Assembly: GCF_900142035.1 (NCBI RefSeq) | Contig: NZ_FQZI01000003.1 | Coordinates: 248,001 to 312,000, forward strand | Source: Flavobacterium terrae | Lineage (GTDB): Bacteria; Bacteroidota; Bacteroidia; Flavobacteriales; Flavobacteriaceae | Length of the DNA: 64,000 nucleotides | Direction: 5' to 3' | Shown here: positions 27,698 to 39,381 of the stretch, in pieces | How the letters are laid out: every line of letters starts with the position of its first letter | Position numbering within the stretch: the first letter of the stretch is position 1 | Notes under the pieces: model-generated | Told to the model about the DNA's origin: nothing | What the model saw: only the letters and a program-made list of their open reading frames with translations | Databases searched by the model: none | Translations under genes and position numbers: made by a program

Positions 27698-27807
27698 ATT
27701 GTAAATTTAAGAAGATAATATTTATATTCTAATTTTCAAGAAAAATTTATAAACTAAAATAATTTAAAAGAGAGAGGATTGTCAACTATACTGTCAACTA
27801 AAAAACA

Positions 27808-27830
27808 AAAGCCCCGATATTCGGGGCTTT
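27808..27830 (-). terminator. Terminator after tRNA-Ser
   Basis: AAAGCCCCGA and TCGGGGCTTT form a perfect 10-bp stem with a 3-base loop. A-rich sequence follows on the + strand, i.e. U-rich on the transcribed minus strand. Confidence 0.85.
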
Positions 27831-27843
27831 ATAACCATTTTCG

Positions 27844-27928
27844 CGGAGAAAGAGGGATTCGAACCCCCGGACCTGTTACAGTCAACAGTTTTCAAGACTG
27901 CCGCATTCGACCACTCTGCCATTTCTCC
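27844..27928 (-). tRNA. tRNA-Ser (anticodon UGA)
   Basis: On the minus strand the 85-base sequence folds as a class II tRNA. The acceptor stem is GGAGAAA/TTTCTCC with discriminator G. The D arm contains AGTGGTCGAATG, the anticodon stem-loop is CAGTCTTGAAAACTG with TGA, and a long variable arm and GGGTTCGAATCCC follow. The long variable arm and TGA anticodon mean serine. The terminal CCA is not encoded. Confidence 0.95.
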
Positions 27929-28077
27929 AGTATGTATCGCTCTACTTCCGTATTGCGAGTGCAAATATAGCACTGTTTTTTATATCTCCAAACGTTTTTA
28001 AAAGAAAAAAACGAAAAAATTACAACTTATTTTTTAACTGTTTCATTACGTTGAAATTACAGAAAAAAATATTTTTT

Positions 28078-29211
28078 TCAATAAGTTACATATTCAACTA
28101 TTTCTAGACCATAACCTATCATTCCAACACGCTTCCCTACTTCTGTATTAGATACTAATCTAATTTTAGAAATATCCAAATCATGTAAAATTTGTGCTCC
28201 TATTCCATAATCTTTGCTATCAATAACAATTTTAGGAGCTTTCATTTCACCTTGCTGTTGTAATTCTTTCAATTCGGCAATACGATTTAGTAAACTCACC
28301 GATTGCATATCTTGGTTAACAAAAACAACTGCTCCCTGCCCCTGCTCATTAATAACTCTAAACATATCATCCAACTGTTTATCGGCGTTATTAGTCAGCG
28401 TTCCCAACAAATCATTATTTACTTGTGAAGAATTTATACGAGTTAATACTGCTTCACCCGAATTCCAAGTCCCTTTTGTTAAAGCAATATGGATTTGCTT
28501 ATTGGTAGTTTGTTCATAGGCACGCATTCTAAATGTTCCAAAACGTGTTTCAATATCAAAATCTTCTTTTTTAACAATCAAACTATCATGTTGCATTCTG
28601 TAAGCTACTAATGCTTCAATTGAAACTAATTTCAAGTCGAATTTTTTAGCTACTTCTACCAACTGAGGTAAACGTGCCATCGAACCGTCTTCGTTCATGA
28701 TTTCTACAATAACTCCAGCTGGTTTAAAACCTGCTAATCGTGCAAAATCAATTGCAGCTTCTGTATGACCTGTTCGTCGCAAAACACCTCCTTGTTTGGC
28801 AATTAATGGAAAAATATGTCCTGGTCTTGCTAAATCAAATGGTTTAGTGTTTGGATCAATTAAAGCTTGTACTGTTTTAGCTCTATCTGATGCCGAAATT
28901 CCAGTTGTCACTCCATGCCCTTTTAAATCCACTGAAACGGTAAATGCCGTTTCCATATGATCTGTATTATTTGTTACCATTGGACGAAGTCCTAACTCTT
29001 TACAGCGGCTTTCAGTAAGAGGAGCGCAAATAAGCCCTCTACCATGAGTTGCCATAAAGTTGATCATTTCAGGAGTAATTTTTTCTGCAGCAGCAAGGAA
29101 ATCGCCTTCATTTTCTCTATCTTCATCATCCACAACAATAATGACTTTTCCTTGTCTAATATCTTCTATTGCTTCTTCAATTGTGTTTAATTTAATGGTG
29201 TTAGTCTCCAT
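28078..29211 (-). CDS. ribB: RibBA-like: DHBP synthase with degenerate GTP cyclohydrolase II domain
   Basis: A 377-residue protein of riboflavin synthesis. Residues about 1-205 are 3,4-dihydroxy-2-butanone-4-phosphate synthase with the expected DDEDRENEGD, HGRGLICAPLT and RTGHTEAA motifs, so this half should be active. Residues about 215-377 align with GTP cyclohydrolase II, but the three zinc Cys of the E. coli enzyme are replaced by Gln263, Asn274 and Ala276. The catalytic QEGR block reads NQDMQSV. The second half therefore probably cannot hydrolyse GTP, and a separate RibA would be needed. Its start overlaps the permease gene by 11 bp, at the end of the ftsK-lolA-lptF/G run. Confidence 0.9.
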   Translation of the reverse strand: METNTIKLNTIEEAIEDIRQGKVIIVVDDEDRENEGDFLAAAEKITPEMINFMATHGRGLICAPLTESRCKELGLRPMVTNNTDHMETAFTVSVDLKGHGVTTGISASDRAKTVQALIDPNTKPFDLARPGHIFPLIAKQGGVLRRTGHTEAAIDFARLAGFKPAGVIVEIMNEDGSMARLPQLVEVAKKFDLKLVSIEALVAYRMQHDSLIVKKEDFDIETRFGTFRMRAYEQTTNKQIHIALTKGTWNSGEAVLTRINSSQVNNDLLGTLTNNADKQLDDMFRVINEQGQGAVVFVNQDMQSVSLLNRIAELKELQQQGEMKAPKIVIDSKDYGIGAQILHDLDISKIRLVSNTEVGKRVGMIGYGLEIVEYVTY

Positions 29212-30664
29212 TTTCTTGTATTGTGTTGTTGTTATTGTTTAATTTTTTGGTGAAGAAATCATACAGTTTTCTAAAAGGTTCTGAAATGAAATCGAAATTT
29301 ACATCACCATTATCGTTTATTGCTTTTTTTGTTAGATATATTGCCAATGGAGTTAATACCATTGAGGAAATCCAAGCTCCCATAAATGGAGTAGTTCCTG
29401 ATTCTTGAGCAAGTTTTTTTCCAAAAGTATTCAAGAAATGAAATGTTATAAAAATCAACATTGCAAATACAATAGGCAATCCCAAACCTCCTTTTCGTAT
29501 GATTGCGCCTAATGGAGCGCCTATGAAAAACATAAGTAAACAAGCATAAGCTATTACAAATTTCTCATACATGGAAAGCCAGTGATTATTTATATCTTTC
29601 TTTTTAGCTAAAAAGGTCATTTCATTCATCTCTAAATTTTGCTTTGAACTCAAAGCATCACTATTGGCGATTTCAAGAATTTTTGATTTTAAAGTATTAT
29701 CTAAAAAACTTGTCAATTCAGGTGTTTTAGTATTTTTGATCGAATCGAATTGAGCCATATTGTAATTAAATCCAAATCTTTGGTAAACATTATCGGAAAC
29801 TGACAATACTTCTTTATTATAACTTGTTGAAAGTGAATCTGCCGTATATTTTAATTCACTTAAACTAAGCATATTGTTAGTATTGGTGATTTGTGACTTA
29901 TCTTCTTCGGTCGAATTTAACTTCGATAAATCAATATTAATGTTGTATTTTTTAAAATAGACTTTTGCAAAAGGCATCTTAGGTCTGTCTTTGTAATCTT
30001 TTGGCGTAATGTCTTCGTAATAATATCCATCAATTAATATTAATTGAAGTAAATTAGATTCCTCGCTACTTAATAAATGACCCTTTTTAGACTTAATAAC
30101 GGTTTTTGCTCCTTCACCTAAATTTGATTTTTTATGAATGGTAACATTTTCTAAAAACTCACCTTTTTCCCCCGTTTTTTTATCAACTTTGATATTAATA
30201 TTTCCAATATTACTAAACTGACCTTCGGCTATGGCAAGTGCTGGTTTTACTTGGGCAATGTTTTTACGGAAATTTATGAATTTATATTCTGCATAGGGAA
30301 TTACATTGTTTGCAAAGAAAAAAGCACAAAAAGATAATAGTATAATAAAAATTGACAAACCTTTCATGGTTCTTTGAAAAGAAATTCCAGCCGATTTCAT
30401 TGCTGCGAATTCATAGTTTTCAGCTAAATCACCAAAAGTCATAATTGATGATAACAAAACTGAAAGTGGTAAAACCATTGGTACTAATTTTGGCGAAGCA
30501 AAAAGAAGAAACTTAATGATCATGAATAAATCTAAGTCCTTACCTGCTAATTCTGAAATAAATAGCCAAACTGTTTGTAGTATGAATATAAAAAACAAGA
30601 TTACAAATACCGAAGTAAATGTAATCAAGTAAGTTTTTAATAAGTATCTGTCAAGAATTTTCAT
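29201..30664 (-). CDS. LptF/LptG-family permease (YjgP/YjgQ)
   Basis: A 487-residue inner-membrane protein. There are three membrane segments near the N-terminus (about 12-34, 55-80 and 100-122), a large periplasmic domain (about 125-385) and three C-terminal segments (about 385-460). This is the LptF/LptG layout; these proteins pass LPS from the ABC transporter to the Lpt bridge. The N-terminal phrase LDRYLLKTYLITF and the AENYEFAAMKSAGIS loop are family hallmarks. It is 9 bp downstream of lolA. I cannot say whether it is F or G. Confidence 0.88.
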   Translation of the reverse strand: MKILDRYLLKTYLITFTSVFVILFFIFILQTVWLFISELAGKDLDLFMIIKFLLFASPKLVPMVLPLSVLLSSIMTFGDLAENYEFAAMKSAGISFQRTMKGLSIFIILLSFCAFFFANNVIPYAEYKFINFRKNIAQVKPALAIAEGQFSNIGNINIKVDKKTGEKGEFLENVTIHKKSNLGEGAKTVIKSKKGHLLSSEESNLLQLILIDGYYYEDITPKDYKDRPKMPFAKVYFKKYNINIDLSKLNSTEEDKSQITNTNNMLSLSELKYTADSLSTSYNKEVLSVSDNVYQRFGFNYNMAQFDSIKNTKTPELTSFLDNTLKSKILEIANSDALSSKQNLEMNEMTFLAKKKDINNHWLSMYEKFVIAYACLLMFFIGAPLGAIIRKGGLGLPIVFAMLIFITFHFLNTFGKKLAQESGTTPFMGAWISSMVLTPLAIYLTKKAINDNGDVNFDFISEPFRKLYDFFTKKLNNNNNTIQENGD

Positions 30665-30673
30665 TCAATAGTA

Positions 30674-31312
30674 TTAATCCAAATTATTAATGTAGTAGTT
30701 TGGATATTTTGCTTTTACAAAGGTAAAATGATTTTTCGCTAATGGAATATTTGTTTTAAAAGAATTAACAGTTAATGTTATTGTTGTTCCATTTCTACCC
30801 GTTGTAATCGTATTATACACATTATTTGTTGCTACATCGACACCAACAAGAATTTGTTTTCTTTCGTCTTTTGAACTTATCGGTGTTAATTTAATGTACT
30901 GTATCTTTTTTCCTTTTATAGTTTGTGCAATATCCCATGAGTATTTGAATCCTTTATTAAAAAAAGTAAGCATTTTTGCTGGTGTATCTGCATCATCTTC
31001 ACCTCCAACATTAGCAATACTAATTTCTTCATCTTCTTTAGATATTGTATAGATTTTTTTACCGTCGCACATTTTAGTAACTCCTAAAAAATTCAACAAG
31101 TATTGATTGCCTTGTAAAGTTACTTTACCTTTATTGGTTTGATTTACTCTTTCTTTAGTATTTTGAAGGTTGTAATTAAAATCTAACTCGATAGTTTTAT
31201 ATGATTTTACTTTAGCTGAAACTTTATCCAATAAAGCTTTAGCTTTGGTTGCATCTTGAGCATGTACTGTTAACCCCGCAAATAATACTAATAATGCAAT
31301 TATCTTTTTCAT
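30674..31312 (-). CDS. LolA-like outer-membrane lipoprotein carrier
   Basis: A 212-residue periplasmic protein with a signal peptide (MKKIIALLVLFAGLTVHAQ) and the LolA/LolB half-barrel pattern (YKTIELDFNYNLQN, then a beta-rich core). It should carry lipoproteins from the inner to the outer membrane. I start it at the ATG at 31312, one base after the ftsK stop. The in-frame ATG at 31333 would add seven residues in front of the signal and overlap ftsK. Coupling with ftsK and the Lpt-type permease puts two envelope-transport genes together. Confidence 0.85.
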   Translation of the reverse strand: MKKIIALLVLFAGLTVHAQDATKAKALLDKVSAKVKSYKTIELDFNYNLQNTKERVNQTNKGKVTLQGNQYLLNFLGVTKMCDGKKIYTISKEDEEISIANVGGEDDADTPAKMLTFFNKGFKYSWDIAQTIKGKKIQYIKLTPISSKDERKQILVGVDVATNNVYNTITTGRNGTTITLTVNSFKTNIPLAKNHFTFVKAKYPNYYINNLD

Positions 31313-31313
31313 A

Positions 31314-33833
31314 CTAATTATTTTTTTGTTCATTCATAAAAAATTGTTCCAAAGAAACCAAGTCAGGAATATTAACTGATCTAGCTTTACTTCCTTCAAA
31401 AGGACCAACAATACCAGCAGCTTCTAATTGATCTATCAATCTACCTGCTCTATTGTAGCCTAATTTTAGCTTTCTTTGAATTAAAGAAGCTGATCCTTGT
31501 TGCGCAGTCACAATAACTTCTGCTGCTTCTCTAAACAATGAATCTCTTTCTGATATATCTATATCAAGACTTATGCCACTATCTTCACCAATAAATTCTG
31601 GTAACATATAAGCTGTTGGATATGCTTTTTGTGAACCAATGAAATCACATATTTTTTCTACCTCTGGAGTATCTACAAAAGCACACTGAACACGCACTAA
31701 ATCATTTCCATTAGTATATAGTAAATCTCCACGCCCAATAAGCTGATCTGCTCCTTGTGTATCTAAAATAGTTCTAGAGTCAATTTTTGAAGTTACTCTG
31801 AACGCAATACGCGCTGGGAAATTGGCCTTAATAATACCAGTAATTACGTTTACAGAAGGTCTTTGTGTAGCAATAATTAAATGAATTCCAATTGCACGAG
31901 CTAACTGTGCTAAACGAGCAATAGGCGTCTCAACTTCTTTACCAGCAGTCATAATCAAATCAGCAAACTCATCGACCACTAAAACGATGTATGGCAAAAA
32001 TCTATGCCCTGCTTCAGGATTTAATTTTCGTTGTTTAAACTTCTCGTTATACTCTTTAATATTTCGAACCATTGCATCCTTTAACAAAGAATAGCGGTTA
32101 TCCATTTCAACACATAAAGAGTTCAACGTAGTAATTACTTTAGAATTATCTGTAATAATCGCATCCTCCACATCTGGAAGTTTAGCTAGATAATGTCTTT
32201 CGATTTTATTAAAAAGTGTTAGCTCAACTTTCTTTGGATCCACCAAGACAAATTTTACTTCCGCTGGATGCTTTTTGTATAATAATGATGTTAAAACAGC
32301 ATTTAATCCAACTGATTTACCTTGACCAGTAGCACCTGCCATTAGTAAGTGAGGCATTTTAGCCAAATCAACCACAAAAGTTTCGTTTGAAATTGTTTTA
32401 CCTAAAGCAATTGGCAATTCCATTTCAGCTTCTTGGAATTTTGCCGAAGCAATGACTCCTTTCATAGGAACCATAGTTGGATTTTTATTAGGCACCTCTA
32501 TACCAATTGTTCCTTTTCCAGGAATTGGTGCAATAATACGAATTCCCAATGCAGCTAATGATAATGCAATATCGTCTTCTAAGCTTTTAATTTTTGAAAT
32601 ACGAATACCTGCTTCTGGCACAATCTCATATAAGGTAACCGAAGGTCCAACTGTTGCTTTAATTTGAGCAATGTCAATTTTATAATTACGAAGTGTTTCA
32701 ACAATTCTGTTTTTATTCTCTTCTAATTCCTCCTGATTAATGGTAATTCCCACAGTACCATATTCTTTTAGCAAGTCAATAGTTGGGAATTTGTAATTTG
32801 ACAATTCTAGTGTTGGATCAAATTCTCCAAAATGAGAAACCAATTTAGCTGCCAAATTTTCTTCAACAATATCTTCTTCTTCAACCTTTTCAATTACAAA
32901 ATCATTTTCTTCTGATTTTACATCATCGATTGGTTTTACAACTTCATTTTTAATTGTTGGTTCTAACGATAATTCTGATGCAGTTCCAATAGTTGGTTTT
33001 AAGGCGTCTTTGTTTATTTCAAATTGCGAAGGCATTGTTGGAGTAGTTTTTAAAACTATTTCTCCTAATTCTTCTTCATCTTCCTCAAAATCGTTTTTAT
33101 TTGGCGTAGTGATTAAATTCTCTTTCAAATCAGACACTTGAAATTCTTCATCATCATTAACCGCAAATTCTTCTAAATTATAAGCTCCAGAAGTATTCTC
33201 GCTATCTCTAAAAGCTAAATCTTCGTTTAATTTCTTTTTAGTATTTTCAAATATTCCCTTAATCTTATCGGGAGAAACTTTTACTTTAAAGATTAAGTAA
33301 ATTACAATTCCAAATATTAAAACCAATAATGTTCCAGTCTTTCCTATATAATCTTGAGAAAAGATATTCATTTCATATCCAATTACTCCTCCTAATTCTG
33401 GTAAAAAATCACCAAAGAATCCAAATAAAATTGAGAGAATAATAATTACGAAAATATCCCAAAACCAAGTTTTTTTAAGTTTAGAAACCGCTAAATCTAA
33501 AACTAAATAGGCTCCAGTCAAGAAAAGTAGTCTAACAAATAAAAAAGAAGCAACTCCAAATCCTTTGTAAATAAAGAAATCTGATAAAAAGGCACCAAAT
33601 TTTCCTAACCAATTTTGCACATGGGCATCTCTATTAGAAAATTCACCCAACTCACTTTGATCAAATTTTCCGTTAACAAAATAGGAAACAAAAGAAACAG
33701 CTAAAGCAACTGCCAGTAGTACCAAAAGTACTCCAATTGTTATCTTATGCTGTTTTGTTGGATTAAATCTACTAAATAAATTAGTTTCTTCAGGCTCTAA
33801 ATTAGATTTCTCTTTTTTATTAGACTTGGCCAT
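31314..33833 (-). CDS. ftsK: DNA translocase FtsK/SpoIIIE
   Basis: An 839-residue DNA pump for chromosome segregation at the division septum. There are four membrane segments (about 30-190), a Glu/Asp-rich linker (about 200-340), and alpha/beta motor domains with Walker A in GATGQGKSVGLN and Walker B in VLVVDEFADLI. The C-terminal gamma winged helix begins near SASLIQRKLKLGYNRAGR and reads the orienting DNA motif. The ATG at 33833 is chosen, since the longer reading starts with TTG. The linker is much shorter than in E. coli, as is usual in Bacteroidota. It lies 40 bp after dgkA. Confidence 0.93.
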   Translation of the reverse strand: MAKSNKKEKSNLEPEETNLFSRFNPTKQHKITIGVLLVLLAVALAVSFVSYFVNGKFDQSELGEFSNRDAHVQNWLGKFGAFLSDFFIYKGFGVASFLFVRLLFLTGAYLVLDLAVSKLKKTWFWDIFVIIILSILFGFFGDFLPELGGVIGYEMNIFSQDYIGKTGTLLVLIFGIVIYLIFKVKVSPDKIKGIFENTKKKLNEDLAFRDSENTSGAYNLEEFAVNDDEEFQVSDLKENLITTPNKNDFEEDEEELGEIVLKTTPTMPSQFEINKDALKPTIGTASELSLEPTIKNEVVKPIDDVKSEENDFVIEKVEEEDIVEENLAAKLVSHFGEFDPTLELSNYKFPTIDLLKEYGTVGITINQEELEENKNRIVETLRNYKIDIAQIKATVGPSVTLYEIVPEAGIRISKIKSLEDDIALSLAALGIRIIAPIPGKGTIGIEVPNKNPTMVPMKGVIASAKFQEAEMELPIALGKTISNETFVVDLAKMPHLLMAGATGQGKSVGLNAVLTSLLYKKHPAEVKFVLVDPKKVELTLFNKIERHYLAKLPDVEDAIITDNSKVITTLNSLCVEMDNRYSLLKDAMVRNIKEYNEKFKQRKLNPEAGHRFLPYIVLVVDEFADLIMTAGKEVETPIARLAQLARAIGIHLIIATQRPSVNVITGIIKANFPARIAFRVTSKIDSRTILDTQGADQLIGRGDLLYTNGNDLVRVQCAFVDTPEVEKICDFIGSQKAYPTAYMLPEFIGEDSGISLDIDISERDSLFREAAEVIVTAQQGSASLIQRKLKLGYNRAGRLIDQLEAAGIVGPFEGSKARSVNIPDLVSLEQFFMNEQKNN

Positions 33834-33873
33834 TAATTTGCTCTTTTTAAACAAAAATAATCAATATTAATAA

Positions 33874-34248
33874 TTAAACTAATCGAGGTAAATAAATAAA
33901 AAGTCCAATTGTAATTGCTGTCATAGCAGCAAAAAAAACTGCACCAGCGGCAATATCTTTAATAAAACCTATACGCTCGTGATAATCTGGGTGAATAAAA
34001 TCTGCTATTTTCTCTACTGCAGTATTTAATCCTTCTATACTCAAAACTAAACCGAATGCAAAAATTTGAAACATCCACTCTGTTTTAGTTATTTCAAAAT
34101 AAAATCCAGCAATAATCATGGCCACTGCCAATGAAGACTGTACCATTACACTATGTTCAGTAGTAATTAATTTAACAGCTCCTTTAAAAGCAAAAACCAT
34201 ACTCTTTAACCTACCTGTAAAAAGTGTCTCGTCTTTTTGAAATTTCAT
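33874..34248 (-). CDS. dgkA: Diacylglycerol kinase (DgkA/undecaprenol kinase type)
   Basis: A 124-residue integral membrane kinase with three hydrophobic segments. The family signature is complete: EGLNTAVEKIADF followed by IGFIKDIAAGAVF. The enzyme phosphorylates diacylglycerol or undecaprenol with ATP and so recycles lipid carriers of envelope synthesis. It starts one base after the tpx stop, which implies coupling, and is followed by ftsK. Confidence 0.9.
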   Translation of the reverse strand: MKFQKDETLFTGRLKSMVFAFKGAVKLITTEHSVMVQSSLAVAMIIAGFYFEITKTEWMFQIFAFGLVLSIEGLNTAVEKIADFIHPDYHERIGFIKDIAAGAVFFAAMTAITIGLFIYLPRLV

Positions 34249-34249
34249 T

Positions 34250-34747
34250 TTATAACGAAGCTAAAGCTGCCTCATAATTAGGCTCATCAACAATCTCAGG
34301 AACTAACTCCGTGTATTTAACTACTCCGTTCTCATCTAGTACGATAACTGCACGTGAATGCAAACCAGCTAGAGGACCATCTACAATAGACAAACCATAA
34401 CTGTTACCGAAAGAATTATCTTTAAAATCTGATAAATTCACCACATTTTCTAAACCCTCTGCTCCGCAGAAACGATTTTGCGCAAATGGCAAATCTCTTG
34501 AAATGCACAGAACTTTTGTGTTATCTAACGAACTAGCCTTTTCATTAAATTTTCTAACTGAAGTAGCACAAGTACTAGTATCAACACTTGGAAAAATATT
34601 TAAAACAACTCGACTACCTTTGTAATCTGCAAGAGATGATACTGATAAATCAGTTTTTACTAATTGAAAATCTTTTGCTTGAGTACCTACTTGTGGTAAC
34701 TCACCTACTGTATTTATTGGGTTTCCTTTTAATGTAATTTGTGCCAT
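34250..34747 (-). CDS. tpx: Thiol peroxidase Tpx
   Basis: A 165-residue atypical two-Cys peroxiredoxin. The peroxidatic Cys is in [16 protein letters not shown], and the resolving Cys is in [14 protein letters not shown]. Both match Tpx proteins, as does the N-terminal [14 protein letters not shown]. It reduces hydrogen peroxide and small lipid peroxides using thioredoxin. It is the first gene of the minus-strand run leading through dgkA and ftsK to ribBA. More thiol-peroxide genes lie about 1.5 kb away. Confidence 0.93.
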   Translation of the reverse strand: MAQITLKGNPINTVGELPQVGTQAKDFQLVKTDLSVSSLADYKGSRVVLNIFPSVDTSTCATSVRKFNEKASSLDNTKVLCISRDLPFAQNRFCGAEGLENVVNLSDFKDNSFGNSYGLSIVDGPLAGLHSRAVIVLDENGVVKYTELVPEIVDEPNYEAALASL

Positions 34748-34920
34748 TTTTTAAAATTTTAGAATTTCAAAAGTAATCAAAAAAAACAAAATGATTTAGA
34801 ATAAAAGAAATCTTAAATTATTACTTTTTAAAAGGCAAAAAGAAAAACAATAAAACAAAAAATTATAATTAAAAAATGAAAAACACTAAAATATTAAGAA
34901 TTTTATTGCATTTTTTTCAG

Positions 34921-34928
34921 TAACTTTG
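34921..34928 (+). promoter_or_regulatory. Candidate -7 box upstream of DoxX-like gene
   Basis: TAACTTTG fits the TAnnTTTG consensus and lies 24 bp before the start codon at 34953. A well-spaced TTTG -33 element was not found, so this is tentative. Confidence 0.4.
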
Positions 34929-34952
34929 ATAGGAACATAAAAAACATCTATC

Positions 34953-35327
34953 ATGAAAATCGCTACCATTATTATAAGAGTCTTGCTCGGACTTTTATTT
35001 GTCTACGCTTCTGCTAATTTTTTTCTAAAATTATCCCCTGAACCTGAAACTACTGGTGCTTTTAAAGCTTTTCAATCTGGTATTGTTGCCTCAACTTACA
35101 TTTTACCTCTAGCAAAATTGTTAGAACTTTTGTGTGGTTTTTCTTTTTTAACTGGAAAATTTGTAACCCTTGCTAATATTGTTATTCTTCCAGTTACTAT
35201 AAATATTTTTATGATTCACCTTTTTATGAGTCCTGAGAATCTTCCTATCGCTATAGCAATTATACTTGGTAATGCATTTTTAATATTCAGATATTGGGAT
35301 AACTATAAATCGTTATTTACTCCATGA
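34953..35327 (+). CDS. DoxX/MauE-like membrane protein
   Basis: A 124-residue inner-membrane protein with four hydrophobic segments, of the DoxX/MauE-like superfamily. It contains LAKLLELLCGFSFLTGKF and ends IFRYWDNYKSLFTP. Family members are linked to redox or quinone biology in some cases, but the role here is unknown. A close paralogue of identical length is at 51347-51721. It is a single-gene transcript convergent with the DUF6952-like gene and flanked by a shared terminator. Confidence 0.75.
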   Translation: MKIATIIIRVLLGLLFVYASANFFLKLSPEPETTGAFKAFQSGIVASTYILPLAKLLELLCGFSFLTGKFVTLANIVILPVTINIFMIHLFMSPENLPIAIAIILGNAFLIFRYWDNYKSLFTP

Positions 35328-35336
35328 TATATAAAT

Positions 35337-35366
35337 AAAAAAGCTCTCATTGTGAGAGCTTTTTTA
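35337..35366. terminator. Bidirectional terminator
   Basis: AAAAAAGCTCTCA and TGAGAGCTTTTTT form a long stem between two convergent genes, with A and T tracts on either side. Confidence 0.85.
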
Positions 35367-35621
35367 TTTGTCAATCGAGCCTAAAACTCGTTTCATAAAA
35401 TTGTTTAAGGCTTCTTTTTTATCAATTCCTTCTTTCACCATTTTATTAACCTCTAGAGCACCATACATGTTAGAAATTAATTCACCAATCACATCTAGTT
35501 CTTCATCTTTTAGAGAAGAAACCTCTGTAAGAGCTTCAAGAACTTCAATTGTCTCAACTAAATAGTCTTGATCATTTTCCTCAATAAATTGAGTTAAATG
35601 TTTTATAACTGGTAATTTCAT
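35364..35621 (-). CDS. Small conserved protein next to thioredoxin (DUF6952-like)
   Basis: An 85-residue acidic helical protein with no signal or membrane segment (MKLPVIKHLTQFIEEND...). Proteins of this size beside a thioredoxin and an AhpC-type peroxiredoxin are common in flavobacteria; I recall the name DUF6952 but could not check it. It starts two bases after the thioredoxin stop, so the genes are coupled. A role in the peroxiredoxin/thioredoxin system is inferred from context only. Confidence 0.65.
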   Translation of the reverse strand: MKLPVIKHLTQFIEENDQDYLVETIEVLEALTEVSSLKDEELDVIGELISNMYGALEVNKMVKEGIDKKEALNNFMKRVLGSIDK

Positions 35622-35623
35622 AA

Positions 35624-35932
35624 TTAAATGATTTCGTGAACCAATTCAGTTAAAACTTCTGCTTTATTTGTTTGTGTTTCGTTTACCAATTTTCCATTCA
35701 CAAATGTGGCAAAAGTTGGTAAATTTGAAACATTAGCCAACTTTCTTGATTCAGGAGAGTTTTCAGCATCAACAATTACAAAAGTTATATTTTCATTTTC
35801 AGTAGCCAATTTTTTAAATTTTGGTTTCATAATTCGGCAATTACCACACCATGAAGCTGAAAATTGAACTACAACTTTATCGTTTGATTCAACTATATTT
35901 TGTAAAGTATCTTCGTTTAATTCTAATAACAT
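35624..35932 (-). CDS. Thioredoxin-family protein (CGNC active site)
   Basis: A 102-residue cytoplasmic thioredoxin-fold protein. The active site reads SWCGNCRIMKPKF, so the usual Gly-Pro between the cysteines is Gly-Asn, which should change its redox potential. The cis-Pro loop is present in VSNLPTFATF. It lies between the peroxiredoxin (upstream) and a small helical protein and is probably the electron donor for that peroxiredoxin. Confidence 0.88.
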   Translation of the reverse strand: MLLELNEDTLQNIVESNDKVVVQFSASWCGNCRIMKPKFKKLATENENITFVIVDAENSPESRKLANVSNLPTFATFVNGKLVNETQTNKAEVLTELVHEII

Positions 35933-36023
35933 ATCTTATAAATTTAAATAGCAATAGCAATGTCAATTTCCAGTTTCTTGAAAAAACATTGCTATTGTTC
36001 TTTGTTATTGATTTTGAAGTAAA

Positions 36024-36659
36024 TTAGTTTTGGCTTAAGTAAGCAGCAGTACTTAATCTATCAGCGTTCATAGCCTCTTTACCTTGCTCCCAGTTTGCAG
36101 GACAAACTTCACCTTTAGTTTGAACATGAGTATAAGCATCGATTAATCGTAAGTACTCATTCACATTTCTTCCTAATGGCATATCGTTTACACTTTCGTG
36201 GAAAATTTTTCCTGTTTCATCAACTAAATAAGTAGCACGGAAAGTTACATTTGAACCTTCTACTAAAATATCATTTGACTCTTCATCATATACTTCTTGA
36301 GCATCAAGAATATCTAAAGCTTTAGATAAATTACGAGTAGTATCTGCTAATAAAGGGTAAGTAACACCTTCAATACCACCATTATTTTTTGCTGTATTTA
36401 ACCATGCAAAGTGAACTTCGTTTGTATCACAAGAAGCTCCAATTACGATTGTATTTCTTTGTTCAAATTCTGGTAAAGCAGCTTGAAAAGCGTGCAATTC
36501 AGTAGGGCATACAAAAGTAAAGTCTTTTGGATACCAAAATAATAATACTTTTTTGTTGTTTTTTGTCGCTTCTTCTAAAACGTTGATTCTTAAGTTATCT
36601 CCCATTTCAGAGATTGCATCTACGGTAATGTTCGGGAATTTTTTTCCTACTAAAGACAT
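36024..36659 (-). CDS. AhpC-type 2-Cys peroxiredoxin
   Basis: A 211-residue typical 2-Cys peroxiredoxin. The peroxidatic Cys is in DFTFVCPTELHAF and the resolving Cys in GEVCPANWEQGKEAM. It reduces hydrogen peroxide and organic hydroperoxides with electrons from thioredoxin-like partners. The thioredoxin gene follows after about 90 bp on the same strand, and katG is divergent across a 365-bp gap. The cluster looks like a peroxide-stress regulon. Confidence 0.92.
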   Translation of the reverse strand: MSLVGKKFPNITVDAISEMGDNLRINVLEEATKNNKKVLLFWYPKDFTFVCPTELHAFQAALPEFEQRNTIVIGASCDTNEVHFAWLNTAKNNGGIEGVTYPLLADTTRNLSKALDILDAQEVYDEESNDILVEGSNVTFRATYLVDETGKIFHESVNDMPLGRNVNEYLRLIDAYTHVQTKGEVCPANWEQGKEAMNADRLSTAAYLSQN

Positions 36660-39244
<2,585 letters not shown>

Positions 39245-39267
39245 AAATTCTTAATAATTTTAAAGAT

Positions 39268-39293
39268 AAAGGTGACTCAAATGGGTCACCTTT
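39268..39293 (+). terminator. Terminator after katG
   Basis: AAAGGTGAC pairs with GTCACCTTT around an 8-base loop, just after the katG stop. Confidence 0.8.
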
Positions 39294-39338
39294 CTTGTTT
39301 AATTTATCAACATTCCCCTTAATTCCCAATTGGTTTTA

Positions 39339-39346
39339 TATATTTG
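39339..39346 (+). promoter_or_regulatory. Candidate -7 box of amino acid permease gene
   Basis: TATATTTG matches TAnnTTTG exactly and lies 35 bp before the ATG at 39382. It helps to exclude a longer upstream start for the permease gene. Confidence 0.5.
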
Positions 39347-39381
39347 TTGGCTTAACAAACAAACCAAACAAAAAAATTAAT

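Noticed and set aside
27780..27800. Direct repeat TGTCAACTA twice beside the tRNA gene, as a possible att site
   Set aside because: The copies are only 3 bp apart, do not overlap the tRNA 3' end, and no integrase or second distant copy is present.
27779..27970. Open frame overlapping the tRNA-Ser gene with [16 protein letters not shown] protein
   Set aside because: It is the antisense reading of tRNA-Ser, a well-known false protein, and has no separate leader.
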